From CAVYXZ01 sp963772595 (lineage in GTDB: Bacteria; Chloroflexota; Anaerolineae; Aggregatilineales; Phototrophicaceae), in NCBI GenBank assembly GCA_963772595.1, contig CAVYXZ010000007.1:372001-436000 (forward strand): a DNA stretch of 64,000 nucleotides, given 5' to 3'. Below the pieces are notes generated by a model. The model made no database searches. It had not been told where the DNA came from and saw only the letters and a list, made by a program, of their open reading frames with translations. Below, piece after piece: positions 28,742 to 37,688 of the stretch (position 1 is the stretch's first letter; each line of letters opens with the position of its first letter). Position numbers and translations under genes: made by a program.

Positions 28742-30110
28742 TTAACCCAGGCCACAGGCTCTGCGGAAATCGACAGCCATTGCCGTGGCGTCGGCGTAGC
28801 GTTCCTCCGGGGTTTTGGCGGTCGCCCGCTGAAGCACCGCGTCTACCATCGGTGGGATATGGGGGAACTGCTGGTGGATCGAGGGCAGCGGTTCTTCGAG
28901 CTGCTGTTCGATGATCGAAACCAGACTGCCCTGGAAGGGCTGCCAGCCGGTCAGGGCTTCGTAGAGGGTGATGCCCAGGCTGTAAATATCACTCTGCGGC
29001 GACAGGTTCCCAGCCTGGATATGCTCCGGTGACAGGTAGGCCGGGGTGCCGGTGATCGCGTCCATATCGGTAAAGTAGAGCGTACTGTGCGGGCTGTCGG
29101 CGAAGAACTCGTCCTGCGCCTCCAGCAGTTCTTGCAGCTCCTGCGAGCTTTCGTCCGCTTCCGCTACACCGGAAAGCACGTTCTTCGCCAGCCCAAAATC
29201 GGTCAGGTAAGCGTTGCCGCGCTCGTCGAGCAGGATGTTATCCGGCTTAATGTCGCGGTGGACAATGCCGACACTGTGAGCCACCGCGAGCGCCCCCGCG
29301 ACCTGATCGAGCATATCCGCCGCTGCGGCCATGTCCAGACGATCCTGAGACAGAATCGCATCACGCAGGCTGCCGCCCCGCACCAACCGCATCACCAGGT
29401 AGACGTTATGTTGATCGTACCAGTAATCGTAGAGCGGGATAATGTGCGGGTGTTCCAGCCGGGCCACCAGTTCGGCCTCGGTCTGAAAACGGTGGATGCT
29501 CTCGACATCATCGCTGTACAACTGGCGCAGGATCTTAATGGCGACCTCGCGCCCCAGGTTGCCCTGATACGCCCGGTAGACCGTCCCTGCCCCGCCCTGG
29601 CCGATCACCTCCCAGGATCTGGTAGCCGCGCATCGTGACGCCGATCAGCGGCTGCTGCCCCGATTCGTCGTCTGCCGCCTGTTCTGGCGGAGGCGCTTCG
29701 GGCGTGTCTGCGGTCAACTGCCGGTACATTTCCAGCGCGGCAGCCCGTTTCGCCAATCGGGTCTGAATCGTCGCCAGCAGTTCATCGGACATGAAGGGCT
29801 TGACCACATAATCATCTGCGCCAAGTTCCATTGCAAAGCGCATCGACTGGCGGTCGGCCAGGGCCGTAAGGAAGATGAAGGGGATCATGGCCGTTTCCGG
29901 CGCTCGCTGAAGGGCCTGGATCACCTCAAAACCATCCATCTCCGGCATCATTACGTCACATACGATCAGGTCCGGCACATATTCGAGCGCCAGGTCAACG
30001 CCGATCCGCCCGTTTTCGGCGAAGAGGACGTCGTAATATTCCAGTTCGAGGACCTCGGCGATATTGCCGCGAATATGCATTTCGTCCTCGATAATCAAAA
30101 TCGTGGTCAC
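28742..30110 (-). CDS. Response-regulator receiver fused to Ser/Thr protein kinase (one frameshift)
   Basis: Residues 1-125 are a CheY-like receiver with Asp52 as phosphoacceptor and Lys104. An acidic/proline linker follows, then a Hanks-type kinase: glycine loop IGQGGAGTVY, VAIKIL lysine, catalytic HRDIKPDNILL, and DFGLAKN. The kinase activation segment has an unusual acidic insert of about 35 residues between DFGLAKN and TGTPAYLSPEH. The two halves lie in different frames; dropping one base at the CCC run 29611-29613 gives RGYQILEVIGQGGAG, which is exactly the family start, so I read one protein of about 455 residues. GTG start overlaps the upstream kinase stop (GTGA). Confidence 0.82.
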
Positions 30111-32734
30111 GACCGGTCTCTCGTCTGCCTCGTCAGGGGAATGCGGATCGTGAAGACCGAGCCTTCCCCGATCTTACTCTGTACACTTATCGTACCACCA
30201 TGCGCCTCGACCGCCCGTTTGACAATCGGCAGCCCCAGGCCGGTGCCGGAGATCACGCCGACGTTAGGCGCGCGGTGGAAGGCCTTAAACAGGTGCTTCA
30301 TTTCTTCCTGCGGGATGCCGATCCCGCTGTCGTGGACCTCAAGCAGCACGCGATCCGCCGTGCAGTCGAGATTGACCTGGACGACACCGCCTTCTGGCGA
30401 GTATTTGATCGCGTTGGAGAGCAGGTTAGTAATCGCCTGGCGCATCAACTGCTTGTCGCCGACAAGCGTATGCTTCTCAACCTTTGTCGTCAGCGCAATT
30501 TCATGATCGTCGGTCGTCTGCTGCATTTCGGAGACCAGGTCCTCGCACAGCGTCACCATATCCAGCGGCCCGGCGTTGAACTCAAGCTCCAGCGTCTCGG
30601 CCCGGCTCAAAGCCAGCACGTCGTTGAGGAGCGCTTCCAGACGCCCGATCTGCGATTGAATCTGGTCCATGTGGGAGATACGCCGTTCCTCAGTGATGCG
30701 ATCCGAATACTGGCGCAAAATGCCGACCGACGAGCCGATGACCGCCAGCGGCGTGCGAAATTCATGCGAGACCATCGAGGTGAAGCGCGCCTTCAATTCG
30801 TTCAACTCACGCGCCTGCTCCAGAGCGGCCTGCATCTCACGCTCGGCCTGCTTGCGCTCGGTAATGTCACGAATGCCGCAGATAATGCCCTGAATCTTCT
30901 CCTGCTGAACAATGGCGGAGAGCACCACGTCGGCATCAAAGCGGGTTTCATCGTGGCGCACGGCCAGAATCTCCACACGCGCCGTACCGTGATCGTGAAT
31001 GATGGCACTCAGCGCCTGCATGAGCGTCGGGACGTCGGCCACATCCACCAGCGACAACAGCGACCGCTCGACAATCTCGCCGTTGTGATAGCCGAACAAA
31101 TGGTGAAACGCCGGGTTGACCCGCTGGATCACCGCGTCAAAGCTGCCCAGGCAGATCGCATCGCTGCTGTTGTTGAGGATCGCCTCTACACGATCTTTTT
31201 CATCGCTCAGTTCTGCCGTGCGCTCGTTCACTCGTTCTTCAAGTGTCGCAGCGTAGAGGTTCAGCTCGGCATAAAGATTGGCGTTCTGGATCGCTGTCGA
31301 GGCCAGGTCGGCGAAGGCTTGCAAAATCTCCGCCCGATCCTCCGAAAAGCTGCCTGTAGCTGCACTGTCGAGAATCAGGAAGCCCATAATCTGCCCATCC
31401 TGACGCAGCGGCGCGCCCAGGCTTGACTGGATCCAGTCGTCACCCCAGTCATCATGCCAGCCGGATGCCATGTGCGTGTCGGCGATCAGGACGGGCGCAG
31501 CGGTGTCGTGCATCCGCCGCAGATAGTCCCGCTCGGCAATGCGGAGGAGCAGTTGCGAGGGTTCGTCTCCATAGCGGCGAGCATAACTCACGCTGTGGGC
31601 GATCCTCACCAGCGTCGGATCATCGTCGTCCACCAACATGACGCAGGCGGCATCATGCGGGATCACCAGCGCTACCTGTGCCAGGATCTTGTCCAGCACG
31701 GAGGTCAGATCAAGCGTGGTATTCAACAGAATCGCTGCGGTATCGCGCAGCGCTTCGGCCTGTACCCGCTGCTGGCGCTGCTGTTCCTCACTCTGGCGCA
31801 GCGCTTCGACGTGCCGCGTGCGCTCGACGGCCCGGCTGATCTGGAAGACAATCTGTGGGATGATCTCGCGCAGCGATTCGTCGCCGGTTAGCGGCGTATA
31901 GGAATAGAACTCCAGTACGGCGGCGAGCGTGCTATCGGCCATTACCGGGAAAGCCACCCCGCCGATCAGGCCCGCCTCGTCCAGCATTGCCTTGCGCTGA
32001 TGGTCCCCGGAATAGCCAGAAACCCACACAGGTTCGCGCGTACTCATCACCTCGCCGATCAACCCGCTGCCAGCGACAACTCGTCGGGCTTCAGTCGCAG
32101 CGCGAAAGGCCTCGAAGCCAGCCGAATCCGCAGGATACCAGATCGACGACGAGACCAGTTCTGCCGGGTTATCCGGGGCCGGAACGAAGACATGGGCCAG
32201 GGGCATCTGTGTATACTGGCAGACGTGCTCCAGGACGAAGTGCAGCAGATTCGGAACCAACTCATCCGAGTTCGCCTGCACGGCCACTTCTTGCAGCAGC
32301 TTCTCCAGATGTGCCTTGTACTGGAGCTGGCCCTCAACTTCCCGGCGGCGGTAGCGGTGCTGAGCGTCACGCAGCTCGCGCTCGATGGCGGGCATCAGAC
32401 GCACAATGTTATTTTTAGAGAAAAAATCTCCGGCCCCGGCACGCATCGCCGTGACCGCTGCTTCTTCGCCAATCGTTCCTGAAACAATAATAAAGGGAAG
32501 GTCTTTACCGCTTTCGCGCAGAATCTGGAGCGCCATCGGCGCACTGAATTCCGGCAGCGAGAAATCCGACAGGACAATGTCCCATTCTTGTGTTTCAAGG
32601 GCTGCCTTAAAATCCGGCCCGGTCTGCACGCGATCCAGTACCAGATCGTAACCGCTTGATTCCAGCTCAAGAGTCAGCAGTTCTGCATCGTCGTCGGAAT
32701 CTTCAATAATCAGTACGCGTAGTGTTTCAGTCAT
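30107..32734 (-). CDS. Receiver-GAF-GAF-PAS histidine kinase
   Basis: An 875-residue soluble kinase with an N-terminal receiver (Asp57, Lys107), two GAF domains (about 150-310 and 335-490), a coiled coil, a PAS domain (about 515-640, VEAILNNSSDAICLGSFDAVI), HisKA with MVSHEFRTPLAVIG, and HATPase with NLLSNAIKYSPEG, DSGIGIP and GTGLGLPIVKRAVEAHGG. With the receiver at its N-terminus it can be fed by another kinase. It is the third gene of a four-gene cluster. Confidence 0.93.
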   Translation of the reverse strand: MTETLRVLIIEDSDDDAELLTLELESSGYDLVLDRVQTGPDFKAALETQEWDIVLSDFSLPEFSAPMALQILRESGKDLPFIIVSGTIGEEAAVTAMRAGAGDFFSKNNIVRLMPAIERELRDAQHRYRRREVEGQLQYKAHLEKLLQEVAVQANSDELVPNLLHFVLEHVCQYTQMPLAHVFVPAPDNPAELVSSSIWYPADSAGFEAFRAATEARRVVAGSGLIGEVMSTREPVWVSGYSGDHQRKAMLDEAGLIGGVAFPVMADSTLAAVLEFYSYTPLTGDESLREIIPQIVFQISRAVERTRHVEALRQSEEQQRQQRVQAEALRDTAAILLNTTLDLTSVLDKILAQVALVIPHDAACVMLVDDDDPTLVRIAHSVSYARRYGDEPSQLLLRIAERDYLRRMHDTAAPVLIADTHMASGWHDDWGDDWIQSSLGAPLRQDGQIMGFLILDSAATGSFSEDRAEILQAFADLASTAIQNANLYAELNLYAATLEERVNERTAELSDEKDRVEAILNNSSDAICLGSFDAVIQRVNPAFHHLFGYHNGEIVERSLLSLVDVADVPTLMQALSAIIHDHGTARVEILAVRHDETRFDADVVLSAIVQQEKIQGIICGIRDITERKQAEREMQAALEQARELNELKARFTSMVSHEFRTPLAVIGSSVGILRQYSDRITEERRISHMDQIQSQIGRLEALLNDVLALSRAETLELEFNAGPLDMVTLCEDLVSEMQQTTDDHEIALTTKVEKHTLVGDKQLMRQAITNLLSNAIKYSPEGGVVQVNLDCTADRVLLEVHDSGIGIPQEEMKHLFKAFHRAPNVGVISGTGLGLPIVKRAVEAHGGTISVQSKIGEGSVFTIRIPLTRQTRDRS

Positions 32735-32745
32735 AGCTCCTTACC

Positions 32746-33186
32746 CTAGGCCGGCGGTTGATTCCTCACCAGCCAGTACAGTTCAAGTTCTCTGATAACG
32801 TCCATGAATTGATCGTGATCGACCGGTTTAACGATGTAGCTGTTCGCACCCAGATCATAGCAGGTGGTCACATCAGGCCCCTCGCGCGACGAGGTCAGCA
32901 TTGCTACCGGGATACGGCGGGTGCGGGCATCGTTCTTGATACGGCGCAAAACTTCCGAACCGGAGACCAGCGGCAGCTTGAGATCCAGCATAATCAGGCG
33001 CGGTTGATCTTCGATTCGCCGGTCGGCGAACGTCTCTTCGCAAAAGATATAATCCAGGGCCTGCTGGCCGTCGCGCAGCACCAGGATGCTTTCCGTAATG
33101 CCAACATCCTCCATCGCAATCAGGGCCAACTCTTCGTCGTCCTGGTTGTCTTCCACCAGGAGAATGTCACAATGATTGTTCGACAT
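32746..33186 (-). CDS. Single-domain response regulator (Rcp1/CheY-like)
   Basis: A 146-residue stand-alone receiver with DILLVEDNQDDEELA, phosphoacceptor Asp68 in LIMLDLKLP and Lys in YIVKPVDHDQF. The long loop before Asp68 and the VEDNQDD start resemble Rcp1-type regulators paired with phytochrome-like kinases. It overlaps the upstream histidine kinase by 20 bases and lies 11 bases before the next kinase, so it is likely a phosphate shuttle between them. Confidence 0.93.
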   Translation of the reverse strand: MSNNHCDILLVEDNQDDEELALIAMEDVGITESILVLRDGQQALDYIFCEETFADRRIEDQPRLIMLDLKLPLVSGSEVLRRIKNDARTRRIPVAMLTSSREGPDVTTCYDLGANSYIVKPVDHDQFMDVIRELELYWLVRNQPPA

Positions 33187-35539
33187 ATAGCGATTCTCCA
33201 GTTAAGTCTCCAGTTAAATCCAAGGTAAAGTAAAAGCTGGCCCCCTGGCCCACTTCCGACTCGGCCCAAACCCGGCCCCCATGCCGGTGGATGGCACGCT
33301 GAACCGTTGCCAAACCGATCCCTGTGCCTTCATATTCATCTGAGGTATGCAGCCGCTCGAACACCCCAAACAGCTTGTCGGCGAAGCGCATATCGAAACC
33401 GACTCCATTGTCTTTCACGTAATACACCAGTTCGTCGTTGATAAACTCCGAGCCGATGTGAATACAGGGTGACTCGGTTTTGGCCGAATACTTCAGCGCA
33501 TTGGTAATCAGGTTCAAATAGGCCTGTTTAATCAGGATCGGGTCCGCCTCGCAGGCCGGCAGCGGATCAATCTGGACCTCTGCCGTCGGGTAAGCCATTT
33601 CGACATCAAGCTCATTCAGGATGTTCCTGATGACCGTCTCCGGCTCGACCTTGCGCAGATCCAGCGGCTTACGACCCAAGCGCGAGAGCGTCAGCAGATC
33701 GTCAATCAGTTCGCCCATGTGGCTGGCGTTCTCGTGAATGCGGTTGACGAAATGCTGTGCCCGCTCCGGCAGATCATCAGAATATTTCTGCTGCAAAATC
33801 TTCGAAAAGCCGCCCATCGCCCGCAGCGGTGCGCGCAGGTCATGTGACACTGAATAAGCAAAGGCTTCCAGTTCTTTGTTGGCCGCTTCCAGCCCGCGTG
33901 TGCGCTCGGCCACGCGACGTTCCAGCTCCTCGTTCATCAAGCGCAGCGCCTCGGTTGCCTGTCTGCGCTCGGTCACATCCAGCGAGAGAATGGAGATGCC
34001 CTCCGGCACCGGCTGAATGCTGAACTGGAACCAGGCTTTTGTGCCATCTTCGTAAGTAAACTCAAACTCAGCGATTTGTGCCGTCCGTTCCTCCATGCAA
34101 TGCTTCATCGCGGCGAACATCTCGCTGCCTTCGATACCCGGATACACCTCCATCAGTCCGTGCCCCACCAGCGCCTCTTGATCGACACGTCCGTAACGCG
34201 CGGCAGAATCGTTGACGTAGAGATACTGCCAGTCGAAGTCGAGAATCTGGAAGCCTTCGAGCATCCCATCGATAATGCGATGGTAGCGCCCTTCGCTTTC
34301 GATCAGCGCGACCGTTCGCTCTTCGACCTTTTCCTCAAGCAGCTCATTACTGCTATGAAGCTGGTCGATCAAGCGCTGATTTTCGAGCACCAGCGTGCTC
34401 TGCTGGGCCAGCAGGTCCAGAAAGTCCAGCATCTCCCCCATGAACAGGGGAACATTGGCCGAAAAGACGATGAGATAGCCCACGTCAATGTAGGTGTTTT
34501 TGATCGGCACAAAATAGGCGCTGCGCGATTCGGTCACGTCGAACAACTGCTGCAAAACCGGGTCTCTGTTCTCGGATTTGTAGAACGCTACCGACCCGGC
34601 ATGATGCTCATCCAGGCTTTCGACAAATTGCAGGAGATTCACCGAGTCGAATTGTGTTTGAGGATGTCGTTTCGCCGCCAGCAAGGTTAAACCTTCATCC
34701 CCGCTGCCGCGAACGGCCACCGCCGCTACGGTTCCTCCCACCATACCAGCAGCGATGTCCCCCAGGTAGGTCAGCAGCGATTCGCGGTCACTGGCGGAGC
34801 CGACCAGTTCGGTCGAGGCTCTCAAGTAGCCGAGCAGATCATCGGATCGCCAGAGTTTGCGCAGCCAGCGCGGCGTGGCAAAAGCCAGGTAGAAGGCAGC
34901 AGTGGAGGCCAGAAGCGCAACCTGAATCACGGTAACTGTGATCGGGGCGAGTGCCGGTGCCAGCGAAGCAAGGCCCGCAACCAGAATGAGTCCGCCCAGC
35001 AGCGCTGAACCTACCGACGCCATGCGCAGACGCTGGCGTGTAACCCCCTGCTGGTTGAGTGTCCCCCGAATAAAGATGGTGGCTGCGTAGATTTCGTAGA
35101 TGCCGAAATAAGCGACAATCAGCAAGGTCACTGGCTTCGGCAAGGGGTGGAGCAAAATTACTGCGGCTGCCGATAAAACCAGGCCACCCAGAGCGCCCCT
35201 GTATGCCCAGGATGGCAGGGCGCGAACATTACTCCCTAAGCGCAGCACCAGATAGGGATGAGCCAGCAGTGCCACTGTCGCCGCCGTTGTCAGCCAGGGC
35301 GCGTCAATATTGAATGCCCGCATGACGGGCTGAGTGACCAGGGCCGCGCTTAAAGAAAAGAACATGAGAAAGATTATCAGACGCGTTGGGTGCCGATGCC
35401 GAATGTAGTCGATACCCGTTGTGGCAGTCAGGTAGACAAAGGCCAGTTGCACGATCAGGGTCATAAGTTCGGTCACGAGCACGGCTTTTAGGCTCCTTAA
35501 CTGATTGCTTAGGGACCAGCAGCAGTAGCGGCGGCACAA
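33167..35539 (-). CDS. Membrane histidine kinase with GAF and PAS domains
   Basis: Up to 790 residues. The N-terminus has about seven transmembrane helices (to about residue 230), then a GAF-like domain (about 245-395), PAS (about 420-535), a coiled coil, HisKA with AYSVSHDLRAPLRAMGGFSKIL, and HATPase with NLITNALKYSAKT, KDNGVGFDM and GTGIGLATVQRAIHRHGGRVW. The H-box type is shared with bacteriophytochrome kinases, matching the Rcp1-like regulator that follows. The first 26 residues look unlike a membrane start, so translation may begin near 35461 (MTLIVQLAF). First gene of the signalling cluster. Confidence 0.92.
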   Translation of the reverse strand: MCRRYCCWSLSNQLRSLKAVLVTELMTLIVQLAFVYLTATTGIDYIRHRHPTRLIIFLMFFSLSAALVTQPVMRAFNIDAPWLTTAATVALLAHPYLVLRLGSNVRALPSWAYRGALGGLVLSAAAVILLHPLPKPVTLLIVAYFGIYEIYAATIFIRGTLNQQGVTRQRLRMASVGSALLGGLILVAGLASLAPALAPITVTVIQVALLASTAAFYLAFATPRWLRKLWRSDDLLGYLRASTELVGSASDRESLLTYLGDIAAGMVGGTVAAVAVRGSGDEGLTLLAAKRHPQTQFDSVNLLQFVESLDEHHAGSVAFYKSENRDPVLQQLFDVTESRSAYFVPIKNTYIDVGYLIVFSANVPLFMGEMLDFLDLLAQQSTLVLENQRLIDQLHSSNELLEEKVEERTVALIESEGRYHRIIDGMLEGFQILDFDWQYLYVNDSAARYGRVDQEALVGHGLMEVYPGIEGSEMFAAMKHCMEERTAQIAEFEFTYEDGTKAWFQFSIQPVPEGISILSLDVTERRQATEALRLMNEELERRVAERTRGLEAANKELEAFAYSVSHDLRAPLRAMGGFSKILQQKYSDDLPERAQHFVNRIHENASHMGELIDDLLTLSRLGRKPLDLRKVEPETVIRNILNELDVEMAYPTAEVQIDPLPACEADPILIKQAYLNLITNALKYSAKTESPCIHIGSEFINDELVYYVKDNGVGFDMRFADKLFGVFERLHTSDEYEGTGIGLATVQRAIHRHGGRVWAESEVGQGASFYFTLDLTGDLTGESLYVEQSL

Positions 35540-35822
35540 GCTGCACCGGACAAACCAGGAGTATTAACGCATGGAACGGACAGGTTCAGTGCTTCCATCA
35601 TAGCACAAGTATGTATCCACACAACCTGGCAGGGGCACAATTAATAGCCACATGAATTGACGTAGGGTGGAGGTTACATTGAGTTAATGTCAGGTCGTAC
35701 CTGACAATGGAGTCGGGCTTGTATCTTGTGTTAATGACCCATTCACAGAGCGGTTTAGCCCGCACTCGACTTTCTGCTAGCAAGAGCCAGGAGTCCGGGC
35801 CACAAAGCGGAGGCAGACGGGG
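35540..35822. other. Intergenic region upstream of the signalling cluster
   Basis: No convincing gene is seen; a 61-codon minus-strand frame (35598-35783) has no recognisable features. The region holds the palindrome at 35688-35706 and should contain the promoter of the minus-strand signalling cluster. Confidence 0.5.
35688..35706. promoter_or_regulatory. Perfect palindrome TGTCAGGT-CGT-ACCTGACA
   Basis: Eight-base arms around three bases form a 19-bp operator-like site about 150 bp upstream of the histidine kinase frame. Flanking GTTAATG occurs both just before the left arm and about 45 bp downstream. The binding protein is unknown. Confidence 0.6.
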
Positions 35823-37394
35823 CTAGGTTTCGTCGTCCGCCTCATCGTCACTTGGGACAGGCGGCAGTTCCGGGATCACCTCGCCCGGCAGGTCGCCCCG
35901 GAATTTGTGATAGATGTAGCGGGCCTGCTGCTGCGGATTGGCTTCCGGCAGCGGCAGCAGATCGGCACGCGAGTTCAACTGGTAGACTCGATTGGGGCCT
36001 GCGCTCGAATCCAGCATGAGCAGCCCGCCCAGCAAATCCGCCGGAACGCCTTGCAGCATCACTTTATCGATCAGCGCTTGCAGACGCGCCGTATCAGCCA
36101 GCGCCCGCGCCCGCGAAGCCAGCATGTCGATCTCGGCACGCTGGACCTCCGGATCCATCAGCGGACGGCACTGAGTCGTCTCCGGCTGAATGACGATACC
36201 CAGCGACTGAAAGCCGGTCATCTCCTGCGGGAAATCGCGCCGGAAATCTTCGACGCTGCCCTGAGTCAGCGCGGCACGCAGCGGCAGGCGAATGAAGTAG
36301 AGCCGGGCAACGCTGGTCGCGCCCGCTTCCAGAACCTCGCGCAGGACCGCTTTCATCGCATCCATCGAGCGGATGTTCACCAGGCTGTGCCGGAACTCCG
36401 GCTTGCGGATCGCCTCCGGGTCGAAGGAGAAGCTGAACTGGAGTTCGACCTGCACCGGATGGCCGTCCTTGGTCACCAACTGGTCGATCACCAACTGGCA
36501 TTTCACCAACTGCTTGCGATCCCACAGCAGGCGCTCGTTATCCATCGCCGAGACCCATAGAATCGGTCGGACAATCGTGCGCGAGCGATCAGCGGCCTGC
36601 TCAAAAAGCTGGCGCAGCATCCGTTTTGTCACCACGTCCGTATCCGGCTTGAGCTTGTCAACCAGCACCTTGCGCATATAGGCCGGGCCGTTGAAGCGAA
36701 TGAAGCTGTCGATGAGATCACGCGGGACGCCGCTGTCCACCAGCACCTCGACGACCTCTTTATCGACACGCGGCCCTGGACGGCTGTCCAGACGAAAGCC
36801 TTCGGGCGTACTGCTGTCGTCCTGCACCAGATACACTTCGCCGTGCTTGATCTCGATCATCCAGACCGGCATAAACAGGAGAATCACATAGATGAAGAGG
36901 ATCCAGGCCCAGCCCCACAGCACGTAGGCCGGGGTCGCCAGCGGGCTGTCCACCAGCAGCGCCAACAGCGGCGGCAGACTCTGAGGATCGTTGAGGAAGA
37001 AGATCGGCGCGTTTATCATCACCAACCAGAACAGCAGCATCGCCGCGAGGGTGCCTGCGATGACCGCTGCCGCCCGGTTGCGTCCGAGCAGCACAAAGAA
37101 GCCTGCGCAGAACGTCACCAGCAGAAAGAGGCTGGCAAAGGGCAGCAGGAAGTTGTAATCCCAGAACGCGAAGACCCCGATCGCGGTCAGCGTCCAGGCC
37201 TCGCCCCAGAGAATCGCGGTGTTGAGCAGAATCTTCTGGCGAATATCGGGCCGCTCGCGCCAGAGGACCCGGCTGCTGCGGCTGCGAATATAGTAGCCGG
37301 TTATCAGGCGAAACAGGTTGACGATACTGCGTGCCAGGCTGTTCAGCCACCCGGTCTGTTGTTCAAGACGATAATCTGCCGACTGTGCCAACAT
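35823..37394 (-). CDS. Membrane-anchored protein of unknown function
   Basis: I do not recognise the family. The 523-residue protein has about four transmembrane helices between residues 60 and 180. A large soluble C-terminal domain follows. Within it, VQVELQFSFSFDPEAIRKPEFRHSLVNIRSMDAMKAVLREV and the later VQRAEIDMLASRARALADTARLQALIDKVM resemble the beta core and helical tail of SPFH/band-7 proteins. This similarity is by eye only. The tail is acidic (DDEADDET). It stands alone, facing away from tRNA-Glu. Confidence 0.5.
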   Translation of the reverse strand: MLAQSADYRLEQQTGWLNSLARSIVNLFRLITGYYIRSRSSRVLWRERPDIRQKILLNTAILWGEAWTLTAIGVFAFWDYNFLLPFASLFLLVTFCAGFFVLLGRNRAAAVIAGTLAAMLLFWLVMINAPIFFLNDPQSLPPLLALLVDSPLATPAYVLWGWAWILFIYVILLFMPVWMIEIKHGEVYLVQDDSSTPEGFRLDSRPGPRVDKEVVEVLVDSGVPRDLIDSFIRFNGPAYMRKVLVDKLKPDTDVVTKRMLRQLFEQAADRSRTIVRPILWVSAMDNERLLWDRKQLVKCQLVIDQLVTKDGHPVQVELQFSFSFDPEAIRKPEFRHSLVNIRSMDAMKAVLREVLEAGATSVARLYFIRLPLRAALTQGSVEDFRRDFPQEMTGFQSLGIVIQPETTQCRPLMDPEVQRAEIDMLASRARALADTARLQALIDKVMLQGVPADLLGGLLMLDSSAGPNRVYQLNSRADLLPLPEANPQQQARYIYHKFRGDLPGEVIPELPPVPSDDEADDET

Positions 37395-37502
37395 AAGCTG
37401 CCACCCAAGTTTGAAAAACGTTTGGTTCTCCTTGTCGTATCATAAGGGCTTCTGGAGTGCTTGTAAACCAAAGCCCCCAGTCTTGCGGGGGATGCTGGCA
37501 TC

Positions 37503-37531
37503 TTGACAGTCGGGAATCCAACCGCTACACT
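37503..37531 (+). promoter_or_regulatory. tRNA-Glu promoter
   Basis: A consensus TTGACA (37503-37508) lies 17 bp before TACACT (37526-37531), about 16 bp upstream of the tRNA. Confidence 0.85.
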
Positions 37532-37547
37532 TGCGCTGCAAGTGCTG

Positions 37548-37620
37548 GCCCCGTTCGTCTAGTGGCCCAGGACGTAGCCCTCTCAAGGCTAAAACAGGGG
37601 TTCGAGTCCCCTACGGGGCA
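37548..37620 (+). tRNA. tRNA-Glu (anticodon CTC)
   Basis: Acceptor GCCCCGT pairs with ACGGGGC plus discriminator A. The anticodon stem TAGCC/GGCTA encloses CTCTCAA (anticodon CTC), and the T arm is AGGGGTTCGAGTCCCCT. No encoded CCA. Confidence 0.95.
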
Positions 37621-37624
37621 CAAA

Positions 37625-37662
37625 AACTCCCCATGCCGTCACGGTTTGGGGAGTTATTTTTT
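37625..37662 (+). terminator. Rho-independent terminator after tRNA-Glu
   Basis: AACTCCCC (37625-37632) pairs with GGGGAGTT (37648-37655), followed by six T residues. The reverse strand (run of A before the stem) may also help end the convergent TPR gene. Confidence 0.85.
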
Positions 37663-37688
37663 GTGACATCGCCTTGCATAGGCTAAGT

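Noticed and set aside
28742..29608. A separate Ser/Thr kinase gene starting inside its glycine loop
   Set aside because: The kinase would lack its first strand, while removing one base joins it to the receiver with exactly the expected residues.
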